The notes below the pieces were generated by a model. It was not told the DNA's origin. It saw only the letters and a list, made by a program, of their open reading frames with translations, and made no database searches. From the NCBI RefSeq assembly GCF_943181415.1, contig NZ_CALPBZ010000001.1, positions 930,001 to 994,000 of the forward strand: a stretch of 64,000 nucleotides of DNA, given 5' to 3'. Shown piece after piece: positions 36,264 to 46,441 of the stretch. Numbering within the stretch: position 1 is the first letter of the stretch; the number at the start of each line of letters is the position of its first letter. This DNA comes from Microbacterium sp. Marseille-Q6648 (GTDB taxonomy: Bacteria > Actinomycetota > Actinomycetes > Actinomycetales > Microbacteriaceae). The position numbers were made by a program, and so were the translations under genes.

Positions 36264-37700
36264 TCAGCGCGCGGCGGCGGCCTCCTTGTCTGCTTCGACC
36301 TTCTCGGGCTGGTCGGCGATCTTGCCCTGCTCGCGCGGCTCTGCCGGCGGCGTGACGGCCGGCTGTGCCGGGCGGGGACGCGCGGCGAACTCCTCGAACA
36401 CGTAGCGCGGGTTCTGCACGGTCGAGAGGTTCACGATGTCACGACCCAGCCAGAGGTTGTTCCACCAGCCCCACACCACCCGGAACTTGCGCTCCCAGGT
36501 GGGCATCGCCAGACCGTGGTAGCCGCGGTGGGCGACCCACGCGACGAGGCCCTTGAGGGCGATGTTGCCGGACTGGAAGACGCCGTTGTACAGCCCGAGG
36601 CCTGCGACGGCACCGAGGTTCTTGTGGACGTAATCCTTCGGCAGCTCGCCGCGCAGCACGGCGGTGATGTTCTTGGCCATCAGCTTGCCCTGGCGCACGG
36701 CGTGCTGGGCGTTGGGGACGCAGTAGCCGCCCACGCCGCCGCCCGTGAGGTCGGGCACGGCTGATACGTCGCCGGCTGCCCACGCGCCCTCGACGAATTC
36801 CTCGTCGGTGCCGACGCGCAGATCGGGGCGCGTGCGGATGCGACCGCGCTCCTCGACGGGGAGGTCGCTGCCGCGGACGACGGTGGGGTTGGCCATCACA
36901 CCGGCGGTCCAGATGATGAGGTCGGACGGGATCGTCTCGCCGGTGGACAGCTCGATGTTGCCGTCGACGGCGCCCGTGACCTGGGTGTCCAGGTGCACGT
37001 TGGCGCCGCGCTTGGCGAGGTCCTTCAGCACCCATTCGCTGGTCTTCAGCGAGACCTCCGGCATGATGCGGCCCATGGCCTCGACGAGGTGGAAGTGCGT
37101 GTCCTCGAACGTCAGCTGCGGGTAGAACTTGATCAGCGACGACGCCAGCGAACGCAGCTCGGCGAACACCTCGATGCCGGCGAAGCCGCCGCCGACGACG
37201 ACGACGGTGAGCAGGCGGTCGCGCTCGGGGCCGGCAGGCAGCGTGGAGGCCTTGTCGAAGTTCGACATGAGACGGTCGCGGATCGCGACGGCCTCTTCGA
37301 TGGTCTTGAGGCCGATGGCGTTGTCGGCGATCCCCGGAATGGGGAACGTGCGCGAGACCGCGCCGGCGGTGACGACGATCTGGTCGTACTCCACCTGATA
37401 CGCCTCACCGGCGACGGGCGTGATCGTGGCGACCTTGTCGGCGTGCTGGATGCCCGTCACCTTGCCGGCGATCACGGTGGACCGCTTGAGGTGTCGACGC
37501 AGCGCCACCACCGAGTGACGGGCTTCGATCGAGCCGGCAGCCACCTCGGGGAGGAACGGCTGATAGGTCATGTACGGGAGCGGATCGACGACGGTGACGT
37601 CGGCTTCGCCTTTGCGCAGGAGCTTCTCGAGCTTCCAGGCCGTGTAGAAGCCTGCGTAGCCGCCACCGACGATGAGGATCTTGGGCACGGTGTTGGTCAC
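36264..37700 (-). CDS. ndh: Type II NADH dehydrogenase (NDH-2)
   Basis: 478 residues. The FAD-binding Rossmann motif is KILIVGGGYAGFYTA at the N-terminus and the NADH-binding motif is LTVVVVGGGFAGIEVFAEL; WAAGDVSAVPDL is the second FAD contact. It passes electrons from NADH to quinone without pumping protons. The C-terminus has an amphipathic membrane-binding stretch and a Pro/Glu-rich tail. GTG 37700 lies about 11 nt after GGAG and 23 nt after the protease stop, so it is cotranscribed with the S8 protease. Confidence 0.95.
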   Translation of the reverse strand: MTNTVPKILIVGGGYAGFYTAWKLEKLLRKGEADVTVVDPLPYMTYQPFLPEVAAGSIEARHSVVALRRHLKRSTVIAGKVTGIQHADKVATITPVAGEAYQVEYDQIVVTAGAVSRTFPIPGIADNAIGLKTIEEAVAIRDRLMSNFDKASTLPAGPERDRLLTVVVVGGGFAGIEVFAELRSLASSLIKFYPQLTFEDTHFHLVEAMGRIMPEVSLKTSEWVLKDLAKRGANVHLDTQVTGAVDGNIELSTGETIPSDLIIWTAGVMANPTVVRGSDLPVEERGRIRTRPDLRVGTDEEFVEGAWAAGDVSAVPDLTGGGVGGYCVPNAQHAVRQGKLMAKNITAVLRGELPKDYVHKNLGAVAGLGLYNGVFQSGNIALKGLVAWVAHRGYHGLAMPTWERKFRVVWGWWNNLWLGRDIVNLSTVQNPRYVFEEFAARPRPAQPAVTPPAEPREQGKIADQPEKVEADKEAAAAR

Positions 37701-37722
37701 GGTTTGGAGTTCTCCTCCTGTG

Positions 37723-38997
37723 TCAGCGGCTCGGCGCGCGGGACGCCAATCGGATGCGTCGGACAGCAGCGGTGACGCCGAGCCCGACCAGTATAGCCGT
37801 GACGGTGAAGACCAGAAGCGGCACGGTTCCGTACAGCAGCGTCTGCTGGTTCGGAAGGAGCGGTGAGGCGGCCCGTTCAGCGGGGTCCGCAGGCGGGAGC
37901 GGGTCGACCTCGACCGGCTGCGCGGAGGGCTCCGGGACGGGGTCGCTCTGGGCGCGCCGGTAGATGCGGATCCAGTCCGCGAGGCTGCCCATCGGGTTCG
38001 CCGTGACCGTGGCGACGGTCTCGGAGACGGCCGCCTCGGCATCCACGAGTCCGTAGCCGTAGAGGGGATCGGGTACGGCGCTGGAGCCCGCGGGCGGGGT
38101 GGCGGTGCTGATGATGCGGTTGATGACGTTGGCCGCGTCCAGGTCGGGGTGGGCGGCGCGCACGAGGGCGGCGACACCGGCGACGATCGGCGCGGCGCCG
38201 CTCGTCCCGTTCCAGCGCACGAGGCGGCCGTCCGCCGAGACGCCGATGAGTTCCTCGCTGGGAGCCGCGACACCGATCGTGATCCCCTGGGTGGATGCTT
38301 CGACGCTCGCGCGGCCGTCCGGATCGACGCCCGCCACGGTGAGCACCCCGGGGATCGTCGCGGGGGCACCGACGCGATCGGTGCCGCTCCCCCGGTTGCC
38401 GGCGGCGACCACGACGACGACGTCGTTGTCGAAGGCGTAGGTGAACGCGTCGTCCCAGCTGGTGTCCCAGTCCGGGGTGTTCGTGGTGAGCGAGAGGTTG
38501 ATGATGTCGGCCCCGTTGTCGACCGACCAGCGGATGGCCTCCGCGATCTGCTGCGAGAACGGCACGGCCGACGAGGTGCCGAAGCCGACGGACACCGCGA
38601 GGATCTCCGCCTCCGGCGCGACGCCGATCATGCCCTCATCGGGGCCGGTGCCCCGGCCGGCTGCGAGCGATGCCACCCAGCTGCCGTGGTTGGCGTCCAC
38701 GGCGCCCACCGGCATCCTTCCGTCGGGTGCGCCGACGCCCGACACGTCGATGCCACCGACGACGGCCCCCTCGAACTCGACCGGGCCGCGACCCACGCCG
38801 GTGTCGATCACGGCGATGCGCACGCCCTCACCGCGGGTGGTCTCCCACGCATCCTCGATGCCGTAGTCCTCGAGCCAGTACTGCGCGGCGCGGACCGGGT
38901 CCTCTTCGGGCTCGGCCTCGGGGGTGGCCGCGGCCGCCGGAGACGCCAGCGTCAGCACGAGCGCCGTCGCCGCCGCGACGATCGGGGTCAGCCTCAT
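37723..38997 (-). CDS. Mycosin-like membrane-anchored S8 serine protease
   Basis: 424 residues. A signal peptide (about 1-24) precedes the subtilisin fold with Asp 65 (AVIDTGVG), His 104 (NHGSWVAS), Asn 201 (AAGNRG) and Ser 266 (NGTSGAAP), so the catalytic set is complete. A C-terminal membrane helix (LLVFTVTAILVGLGVTAAV) and basic tail match mycosins (MycP). Mycosins belong to type VII secretion, but no ESX genes are in the window. The ATG overlaps the DUF501 stop by 4 nt. Confidence 0.92.
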   Translation of the reverse strand: MRLTPIVAAATALVLTLASPAAAATPEAEPEEDPVRAAQYWLEDYGIEDAWETTRGEGVRIAVIDTGVGRGPVEFEGAVVGGIDVSGVGAPDGRMPVGAVDANHGSWVASLAAGRGTGPDEGMIGVAPEAEILAVSVGFGTSSAVPFSQQIAEAIRWSVDNGADIINLSLTTNTPDWDTSWDDAFTYAFDNDVVVVVAAGNRGSGTDRVGAPATIPGVLTVAGVDPDGRASVEASTQGITIGVAAPSEELIGVSADGRLVRWNGTSGAAPIVAGVAALVRAAHPDLDAANVINRIISTATPPAGSSAVPDPLYGYGLVDAEAAVSETVATVTANPMGSLADWIRIYRRAQSDPVPEPSAQPVEVDPLPPADPAERAASPLLPNQQTLLYGTVPLLVFTVTAILVGLGVTAAVRRIRLASRAPSR

Positions 38998-39521
38998 CCG
39001 CCGGACCCCGCCGCACCGGGCTCGACGCACGAGCAGCGCTCGGGCGACCACGTCGACCGGGCCAGCGCGCGGTCGCCGAACGGGTTCACACCGGGGCCGG
39101 CGGCCAGCGCGTGCGCGGCGAGGGCGTGCAGGCACTTCACGCGCACGGGCATGCCCCCCGCCGAGATGCCCTCGATCTCCTCGACAGCGCCGTAGCCCGC
39201 ACGATCGCGCAGGTACGCCTCGTGCGCCGCCCCGTACTGAGCGGCGAGCTCGTCGTCGCCGGCGAGCTCGTCGCTGAACTCCCGCATAACCTGCGTGGCC
39301 TCCAGGGCCGACATCGCGGCCGTGGCACCCGGGTGGGTGAGGTAGTAGAACGTGGGGAACGGCGTGCCGTCGTCCAGCCGGGGAGCGGTCGCCGCCACTG
39401 TCGGATTGCCGCACACGCAGCGCGCGGCGATGCCGACGACGCCGCGAGCGGGGCGTCCGAGCTGCTGGCGGAGCACCGCCAGGTCGGCGTCGGACACGGG
39501 GGCGTAGGGCGGCGTCGTCAC
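38994..39521 (-). CDS. DUF501 family protein
   Basis: 175 residues. Conserved segments are VVGIAARCVCGNPTVAATAP, FPTFYYLTHPGATAAMS and RVKCLHALAAHALAAGPG. The Cys-x-Cys and later Cys and His residues suggest metal or redox chemistry, but function is unknown. DUF501 follows eno and ftsB in many actinobacteria. GTG 39521 is leaderless (TAGCCT 6 nt upstream), and the protease gene is coupled at its 3' end. Confidence 0.92.
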   Translation of the reverse strand: MTTPPYAPVSDADLAVLRQQLGRPARGVVGIAARCVCGNPTVAATAPRLDDGTPFPTFYYLTHPGATAAMSALEATQVMREFSDELAGDDELAAQYGAAHEAYLRDRAGYGAVEEIEGISAGGMPVRVKCLHALAAHALAAGPGVNPFGDRALARSTWSPERCSCVEPGAAGSGG

Positions 39522-39527
39522 CCGGCC

Positions 39528-39533
39528 AGGCTA
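39528..39533 (-). promoter_or_regulatory. -10 box for the DUF501 gene
   Basis: TAGCCT, 6 nt before GTG 39521 on the minus strand. Confidence 0.55.
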
Positions 39534-39577
39534 GCGCCGACGCCTGGGACGAGTCTGCATCCGCGGCGACCTCGGTA

Positions 39578-40135
39578 CTACTCCGCGGTGTCGGAGGGCG
39601 ACGGGGTCGGCGCCGGGTCGGGCACGCCGACGGTGATCGGGGCGACTCCGGTGGTGGCGAGCCCCGCCTCGGTGATCGAGCGGACGAGCTGGCCCATCCA
39701 GTCGGTGCGGGTGGCTTCGACGTCCTCGCTGACAGCGCGCTGCTCCTGGGGCACCAGCTCGGGCGGCAGGTCGTTGTCGACGAGGTAGACCACTTCGCCG
39801 GGACGCACGTAATAGAGCCGCTCGCGGGCCTGCGTGGTGATGTAGGCGGGGTCGCGCCAGCGGTCGCGCTGCGCCTCGAGATCGGCGACCTCGTCGCGGG
39901 TGAGTTGGACGCTCTCTTCGAGCGCGGCCAACTGCTGACGCTGCGAGACGTACGTACCCACCGTGGGGACGAGAACGAAGGCGGCGAGGACGACCAGCCC
40001 CAGCATGATCACCATGAAGCCCGACAGCCGGATGCCCGAGAGCCAGACGCGCGCGTCGACGGCACCGCGCGCGGCGCGCGCCCCCGCCGACGCGCGCCGG
40101 GGAACGCGAGAGGGGGGACCAGAGCTCTTCGCCAT
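39578..40135 (-). CDS. FtsB/DivIC-type septum formation initiator
   Basis: 185 residues: a basic cytoplasmic N-terminus (about 1-32), one membrane helix (FMVIMLGLVVLAAFVLVPTV), and a coiled coil (QRQQLAALEESVQLTRDEVADLEAQRDRW in pieces) followed by the family motif RERLYYVRPGEVVYLV. It should act with FtsL/FtsQ at the division septum. GGGGGG lies 5 nt before ATG 40135. It follows eno by 45 nt, the common actinobacterial order. Confidence 0.92.
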   Translation of the reverse strand: MAKSSGPPSRVPRRASAGARAARGAVDARVWLSGIRLSGFMVIMLGLVVLAAFVLVPTVGTYVSQRQQLAALEESVQLTRDEVADLEAQRDRWRDPAYITTQARERLYYVRPGEVVYLVDNDLPPELVPQEQRAVSEDVEATRTDWMGQLVRSITEAGLATTGVAPITVGVPDPAPTPSPSDTAE

Positions 40136-40180
40136 GTTCCCCCCTCTCGGTGTCGGTCTCGCGACCGCGCGAGGCGGCCG

Positions 40181-42225
<2,045 letters not shown>

Positions 42226-42274
42226 GTGCTCAGCCAACAAGTCCCGCGCCGTGCCGTCAAGGACCGTCACGGGT

Positions 42275-43075
42275 TCAATGCGCGCCCTCACCGGCATCCC
42301 GCAGCGCCGCCGACGCGGCGACGAGGAGCGCGTCGGCGGTCCGGCGGTACCCCAGGGCACTGGGATGGAACCGGTCGAGGCTGAACATCTCGTCCGGTCG
42401 CGAGACGAACACCTCTCCCACGGCGCGGCGCAGCGAGACCGCCCGGGCTCCCGCCCTCGTCGCGGCGACGGCCTGCGCGTCGGCGAGCTGACGCGACAGC
42501 CGCGACCCGAGCGCGCGCAGCGGCTGCGGCACCGCGCGCAGCGCGCCCAGGTCGGGGCACGTACCCACCACCACTTCGGCGCCGCGCCCGCGCAGACGCT
42601 CGACGGCCCGCGCGAGGTGCGCCGCGGCCAGCGAGACCGGCAGGCGGTGGGTGACGTCGTTGCCGCCCACCACGATGACGGCCAGCTCGGGCCTGTAGTC
42701 GGCCGGCAGTGCATCGATCTGACCGGCCAGGCCCGCCGATTCCGCGCCGACGACCGCGGCCGTCCGCAGCCGCACGGGACGCTGCTCCCGCCGGGCGAGG
42801 GCCTTGGCCAGACGCGCCCCGAGGGTGTCTTTGGGGCGGGGAGCGCCCAGGCCCGCGGCGATGGAGTCTCCGAGCATGAGCAGGTCCAGGGGTTCGCCCG
42901 CCAGCGACGGCCGCCACACCCGGTCGGCGTCGGGCGCCTGCTCGCCCAGGGGCTTGCCGATGCGGCGCCGGGCCAGCGCCGCCTGGCGCCGCAGCACGGC
43001 ACGCAGCGCCAGCGCACCGAGGGCGACGAGGCCCGCGACGAGCGCGACGGCGAGAGCCAGGCGGGACCGGTGCAT
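42275..43075 (-). CDS. Membrane-anchored SGNH/GDSL hydrolase
   Basis: 266 residues. An N-terminal membrane or signal helix (LALAVALVAGLVALGALAL) is followed by the SGNH core: block I LMLGDSIAAGLGAP (Ser), block III VIVVGGNDVTH (Gly, Asn), and block V SLDRFHPSALGY (Asp, His). It probably acts as an exported esterase or lipase, for example on acetylated glycans; substrate unknown. An upstream ATG at 43108 would add 11 residues. It is divergent from the APC permease. Confidence 0.88.
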   Translation of the reverse strand: MHRSRLALAVALVAGLVALGALALRAVLRRQAALARRRIGKPLGEQAPDADRVWRPSLAGEPLDLLMLGDSIAAGLGAPRPKDTLGARLAKALARREQRPVRLRTAAVVGAESAGLAGQIDALPADYRPELAVIVVGGNDVTHRLPVSLAAAHLARAVERLRGRGAEVVVGTCPDLGALRAVPQPLRALGSRLSRQLADAQAVAATRAGARAVSLRRAVGEVFVSRPDEMFSLDRFHPSALGYRRTADALLVAASAALRDAGEGAH

Positions 43076-43151
43076 GGTCGGATCCGACCGGATGCCGGTG
43101 AACGGCATGTGTCGCAGGGGTGACGGGCGTCGGGGCGAGCCCTGGCCGCGA

Positions 43152-43157
43152 TACAGT
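43152..43157 (+). promoter_or_regulatory. -10 box for the APC permease
   Basis: TACAGT, 6 nt before GTG 43164. Confidence 0.6.
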
Positions 43158-43163
43158 GCCGCG

Positions 43164-44414
43164 GTGACCGCACCCTCGTTGTCGCGTCGTCTGGGCCTGG
43201 GCGACGCCGTCTTCATCGGCCTGGGCTCCATGATCGGCGCGGGCGTGTTCGCCGCGTTCGCCCCCGCCGCCGCGGCGGCCGGAAGCGGGCTGTTGATCGG
43301 GCTCGCCCTGGCGGCGGTCGTGGCCTTCGGCAACGCGACGTCCTCCGCGCAGCTCGCCGCGGCCCATCCGACGTCGGGTGGCACATACGCCTACGGCCGC
43401 GCCGAGCTCGGGCCGTGGTGGGGATTCGTCGCCGGGTGGGGATTCGTCATCGGGAAGACCGCCAGCTGCGCCGCGATGGCGCTCACGTTCGCCGCGTACG
43501 CCGCACCGGAAGGGTGGGAGCGCGTGGTCGCCGCCGTCGCCGTGGTCGCGCTGGCGACGGTCAACTGGTTCGGGGTGACCCGCACGGCCGCCCTCACCCG
43601 CGTGATCGTCGTGGTCGTGCTGCTCTGCCTCACGGTCGCCGTCGCCGCGGCGGGCACGGCGCCGCGCGCCGACGTGCTCGGCGCCGACGCGCTGTGGACG
43701 GGCGGCTGGTACGGCATCCTCCAGTCCGCGGGACTGCTGTTCTTCGCCTTCGCCGGTTACGCCCGCATCGCCACGATGGGCGAGGAGGTCCGCGATCCGG
43801 AGCGCACCATCCCCCGCGCCATCGTGCTCGCCTTCGCCGGGGCCGTCGTGGTCTACGCCGTCGTCGGCATCTCGGTGCTGACCGCGCTCGGGCCCGACGC
43901 CACCGCGGCGTCGACGGAGCCGGTCGCCGACGCGGTCGCCGGGTCCGCGTGGCCCTGGGCCGAGCCGATCGTCCGCGTCGGAGCCGCAGCGGCCTCGCTC
44001 GGGGCGCTCCTGGCTCTCATCGCCGGCATCGGCCGCACGACCTTCGCCATGGCCCGTGAAGGCGACCTGCCGCACGCGCTGGCGGCGGTGCATCCGCGGT
44101 GGCGCGTCCCGCACCGTGCGGAGGCGGTCGTCGCGACCATCGTCGTGGGGGTGGTCCTGCTCGTCGACCTCCGCGGCGCGATCGGCTTCTCGTCCTTCGG
44201 CGTGCTCCTGTACTACTTCGTCGCCAACGTCGCCGCCTCCCGCCAGCGTGGCGCGGTTCGGCGATACCCGCGGATGCTGCAGGCCATCGGCGCGGCCGGG
44301 TGCGGCATCCTGTGTCTGACCCTGCCGTGGCAGAGCGTCGTCGCAGGCGTGGCGGTGGTGGGAGCGGGAGTGCTCTACCGGCTCGTGCGACGGCGGGTCA
44401 CGCGAGCGGCTTGA
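43164..44414 (+). CDS. APC-superfamily amino acid permease
   Basis: 416 residues with about twelve membrane helices. The helix 1 motif GLGSMIGAGVFAAFAP and helix 2-3 region HPTSGGTYAYGRAELGPWWGF are family signatures, and FFAFAGYARIATMGEEVRDPERTIPRA is the helix 6 to loop region in pieces. It probably imports an amino acid or amine by proton symport; substrate unknown. It is leaderless from GTG 43164. Its 3' end overlaps the convergent hisS by 17 nt. Confidence 0.92.
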   Translation: MTAPSLSRRLGLGDAVFIGLGSMIGAGVFAAFAPAAAAAGSGLLIGLALAAVVAFGNATSSAQLAAAHPTSGGTYAYGRAELGPWWGFVAGWGFVIGKTASCAAMALTFAAYAAPEGWERVVAAVAVVALATVNWFGVTRTAALTRVIVVVVLLCLTVAVAAAGTAPRADVLGADALWTGGWYGILQSAGLLFFAFAGYARIATMGEEVRDPERTIPRAIVLAFAGAVVVYAVVGISVLTALGPDATAASTEPVADAVAGSAWPWAEPIVRVGAAAASLGALLALIAGIGRTTFAMAREGDLPHALAAVHPRWRVPHRAEAVVATIVVGVVLLVDLRGAIGFSSFGVLLYYFVANVAASRQRGAVRRYPRMLQAIGAAGCGILCLTLPWQSVVAGVAVVGAGVLYRLVRRRVTRAA

Positions 44415-45681
44415 CCTCGAGGCTCTCGCGCGCGGATCCCGCCGAGACGAGCGCGAACGCGCCGTAGCCGTCGGCCGCCGCGCGCTCCAGCAGCGCTTTG
44501 AGGTTCTTGGTGCGCTGTTCGAGGCGCACCCGCGCGCCCTCGGCGACGAAGCGGGTCTTGAGGGCGAGCAGCTCGTCCAGCGGAACGTCGCGGTCGTGCA
44601 CGAGGACGATCGCCGCGGCGGCAGCGGCGTCGTCTTCCGCGACGAGGTCGACGATGCGCTCGAAGCCGATCGAGAAGCCCACGGCCGGGACGTCCTGTCC
44701 GAGGAAGCGCCCGATCATGCCGTCGTAGCGGCCCCCGCCGCCGAGGGAGTACGACACGTCGGGGTGCGCGAGCTCGAAGATGGCGCCGGTGTAGTACCCC
44801 ATCCCGCGGACCAGGAACGGGTCGAACACCAGCGGGCTCGCGTCGTCTGCGCCGAGCGCTGCGGCGACGGCGGCGCCCACGCCCGCCAGGTGCGCGACGA
44901 CCTCGTCGGGGACTCCCGGGGGCAGAGCCGCGCGGATCGCCTCCGCGCCGAACGGCGCCGCCGGTGCGGGTGCGCGGTCCAGGAACTCCGCGAATGCCGC
45001 CACAGCGGCGGGATCGGCGCCGCGCTCGCGCAGCTCGGCGACGACCCCTTCCGGCCCGATCTTGTCGAGCTTGTCGATCGTGATGAGCACACCCGGGCGG
45101 TCCGCCTCGGCGAAGCCGAAGCTCGCCAGCATCCCATCGAGGGCGCGCCGGTCGTTGATGCGCACGCTCGCGCCGCGCAGGCCGAGGGCGTCCACGGCGT
45201 CGAGGGTCGCGACGATGAGCTCGGCCTCGGCGCGCGGCGCGGCGTCGCCGATGATGTCGATGTCGCACTGCACGAACTGGCGGTAGCGGCCCTTCTGCGG
45301 GCGTTCCGCACGCCACACCGGGGCGATCTGCACCGCACGGAAGACCGTCGGGAGTGCGCCGCGGTTCGTGGCGTAGAAGCGCGCGAGCGGCACCGTCAGG
45401 TCGTACCGCAGCCCGAGGTCGGTGAGGGCCGCGGGATCCTCGGCCGCGGCACGGATGGCGTCGGCGTCGAGGCCGCGCTTGAGCACGTTGTAGGCGAGCT
45501 TCTCGTTGTCGCCGCCGATGCCGGCGTGGAGGCGGCCGTGCTCCTCCATCACGGGGGTCTCGATCTCGTCGAACCCGTGCGCACGGTAGCGCTCGCGGAT
45601 GACGGCGAGCACTCGCTCGCGTCGGGCCTTGTCGGCGGGCAGGAAGTCGCGCATGCCGCGCGGCGGATTCACGGAGGGCAC
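44398..45681 (-). CDS. hisS: Histidyl-tRNA synthetase
   Basis: 427 residues, class II aminoacyl-tRNA synthetase. Motif 2 region FRAVQIAPVWRAERPQKGR, histidine-binding LGGGGRYDGMIG, and motif 3 GFSIGFERIVDL are present, with the C-terminal anticodon-binding domain (about 335-427). The start GTG 45681 lies 4 nt after the mazG stop, so it depends on the mazG transcript. The 3' end overlaps the permease gene on the other strand. Confidence 0.97.
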   Translation of the reverse strand: MPSVNPPRGMRDFLPADKARRERVLAVIRERYRAHGFDEIETPVMEEHGRLHAGIGGDNEKLAYNVLKRGLDADAIRAAAEDPAALTDLGLRYDLTVPLARFYATNRGALPTVFRAVQIAPVWRAERPQKGRYRQFVQCDIDIIGDAAPRAEAELIVATLDAVDALGLRGASVRINDRRALDGMLASFGFAEADRPGVLITIDKLDKIGPEGVVAELRERGADPAAVAAFAEFLDRAPAPAAPFGAEAIRAALPPGVPDEVVAHLAGVGAAVAAALGADDASPLVFDPFLVRGMGYYTGAIFELAHPDVSYSLGGGGRYDGMIGRFLGQDVPAVGFSIGFERIVDLVAEDDAAAAAAIVLVHDRDVPLDELLALKTRFVAEGARVRLEQRTKNLKALLERAAADGYGAFALVSAGSARESLEVKPLA

Positions 45682-45685
45682 CGCC

Positions 45686-46441
45686 CTAGTCTTCCAGATC
45701 ACCCGATTCCGCAGCCCGGATGTCGGCCTGCAGCATCCGCAGCCGCTCCCGGAGTGCGCGCTCGGCATCCCACCCCTGCGCACGGGCGGTCGCGACGAGG
45801 GCGAGCAGCGCCTCGCCGAGCTCCGCCTCCGACCCCGGCCCCAGAGCCGACGCCGCCGGCGCCGCCGGCGGCCCTGAACCCGACCTCTGACCGCGAGAGT
45901 ACTCCTCACCGCCGAGCGGGTGGGTGGCGCCCGCCCTCTCGTCACGGGGATGTACTTTCGCGGACAGATCGGGCGACGCGCCGATGCGGGCGGCCTTCCC
46001 GAGCAGCTTCTGGGCCAGGGCGAGAGTCGGCATGCGCTGACTCACGCCGTCCAGGATGCTGGTGCGCGAGGACTTCTCGGCCGCTTTCGCGGCGTTCCAG
46101 TGGACCAGCACCTCTTCGGGCGTCGTCGCGGTCTCGCCGGCGAAGACATGGGGGTGCCGGCGGATCATCTTGTCGGAGAGCCCGCGGGCCACATCGTCGA
46201 TGTCGAAGGGGGCAGCGGCGTCGCGCGAGGCGATCTCGGCGTGGAACAGCACCTGCCACAGCAGGTCGCCCAGTTCCTCACGCAGCTCTTCGCGCGAACC
46301 GGTCTCGATCGCGTCGATGAGCTCCGCCGCCTCCTCTTCGAGGTACGCCACGAGCGCGCGGTGGTCGATCTGCTGCGTCCACACGCAGCGGTCGCGCACC
46401 GCGCGCATGACCTCCGCCGCTTCGCGCAGCGGATCGGTCAC
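45686..46441 (-). CDS. mazG: Nucleoside triphosphate pyrophosphohydrolase MazG
   Basis: 251 residues. The N-terminal MazG domain has the metal motif EEEAAELIDAIETGSREE then EELGDLLWQVLFHAEIA. It hydrolyses (d)NTPs, including abnormal ones, to NMP and pyrophosphate. The C-terminal half is degenerate: between LGKAARIGASPDLSA and GEALLALVATARAQG sits a Gly/Arg-rich stretch encoded by a long palindrome (45891-45963). GTG 46441 was chosen because it overlaps the nhaA stop (GTGA); ATG 46474 is the alternative. Operon nhaA-mazG-hisS. Confidence 0.92.
   Translation of the reverse strand: MTDPLREAAEVMRAVRDRCVWTQQIDHRALVAYLEEEAAELIDAIETGSREELREELGDLLWQVLFHAEIASRDAAAPFDIDDVARGLSDKMIRRHPHVFAGETATTPEEVLVHWNAAKAAEKSSRTSILDGVSQRMPTLALAQKLLGKAARIGASPDLSAKVHPRDERAGATHPLGGEEYSRGQRSGSGPPAAPAASALGPGSEAELGEALLALVATARAQGWDAERALRERLRMLQADIRAAESGDLED
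45891..45963. repeat. 73-bp palindromic element inside mazG
   Basis: Outer arms CCGCGAGAGTAC (45891-45902) and GTACTTTCGCGG (45952-45963) pair at 11 of 12 positions. An inner stem pairs 45914-45924 with 45930-45940 around a 5-nt loop. The reading frame stays open through it, adding HPRDERAGATHPLGGEEYSR to the protein. It looks like a mobile or repetitive palindrome captured in frame. Confidence 0.7.

Noticed and set aside
37723-38997. Type VII (ESX) secretion locus, suggested by the mycosin-like protease
   Set aside because: No EccB-E, WXG100 or FtsK-like ATPase genes are in the window; neighbours are housekeeping genes.
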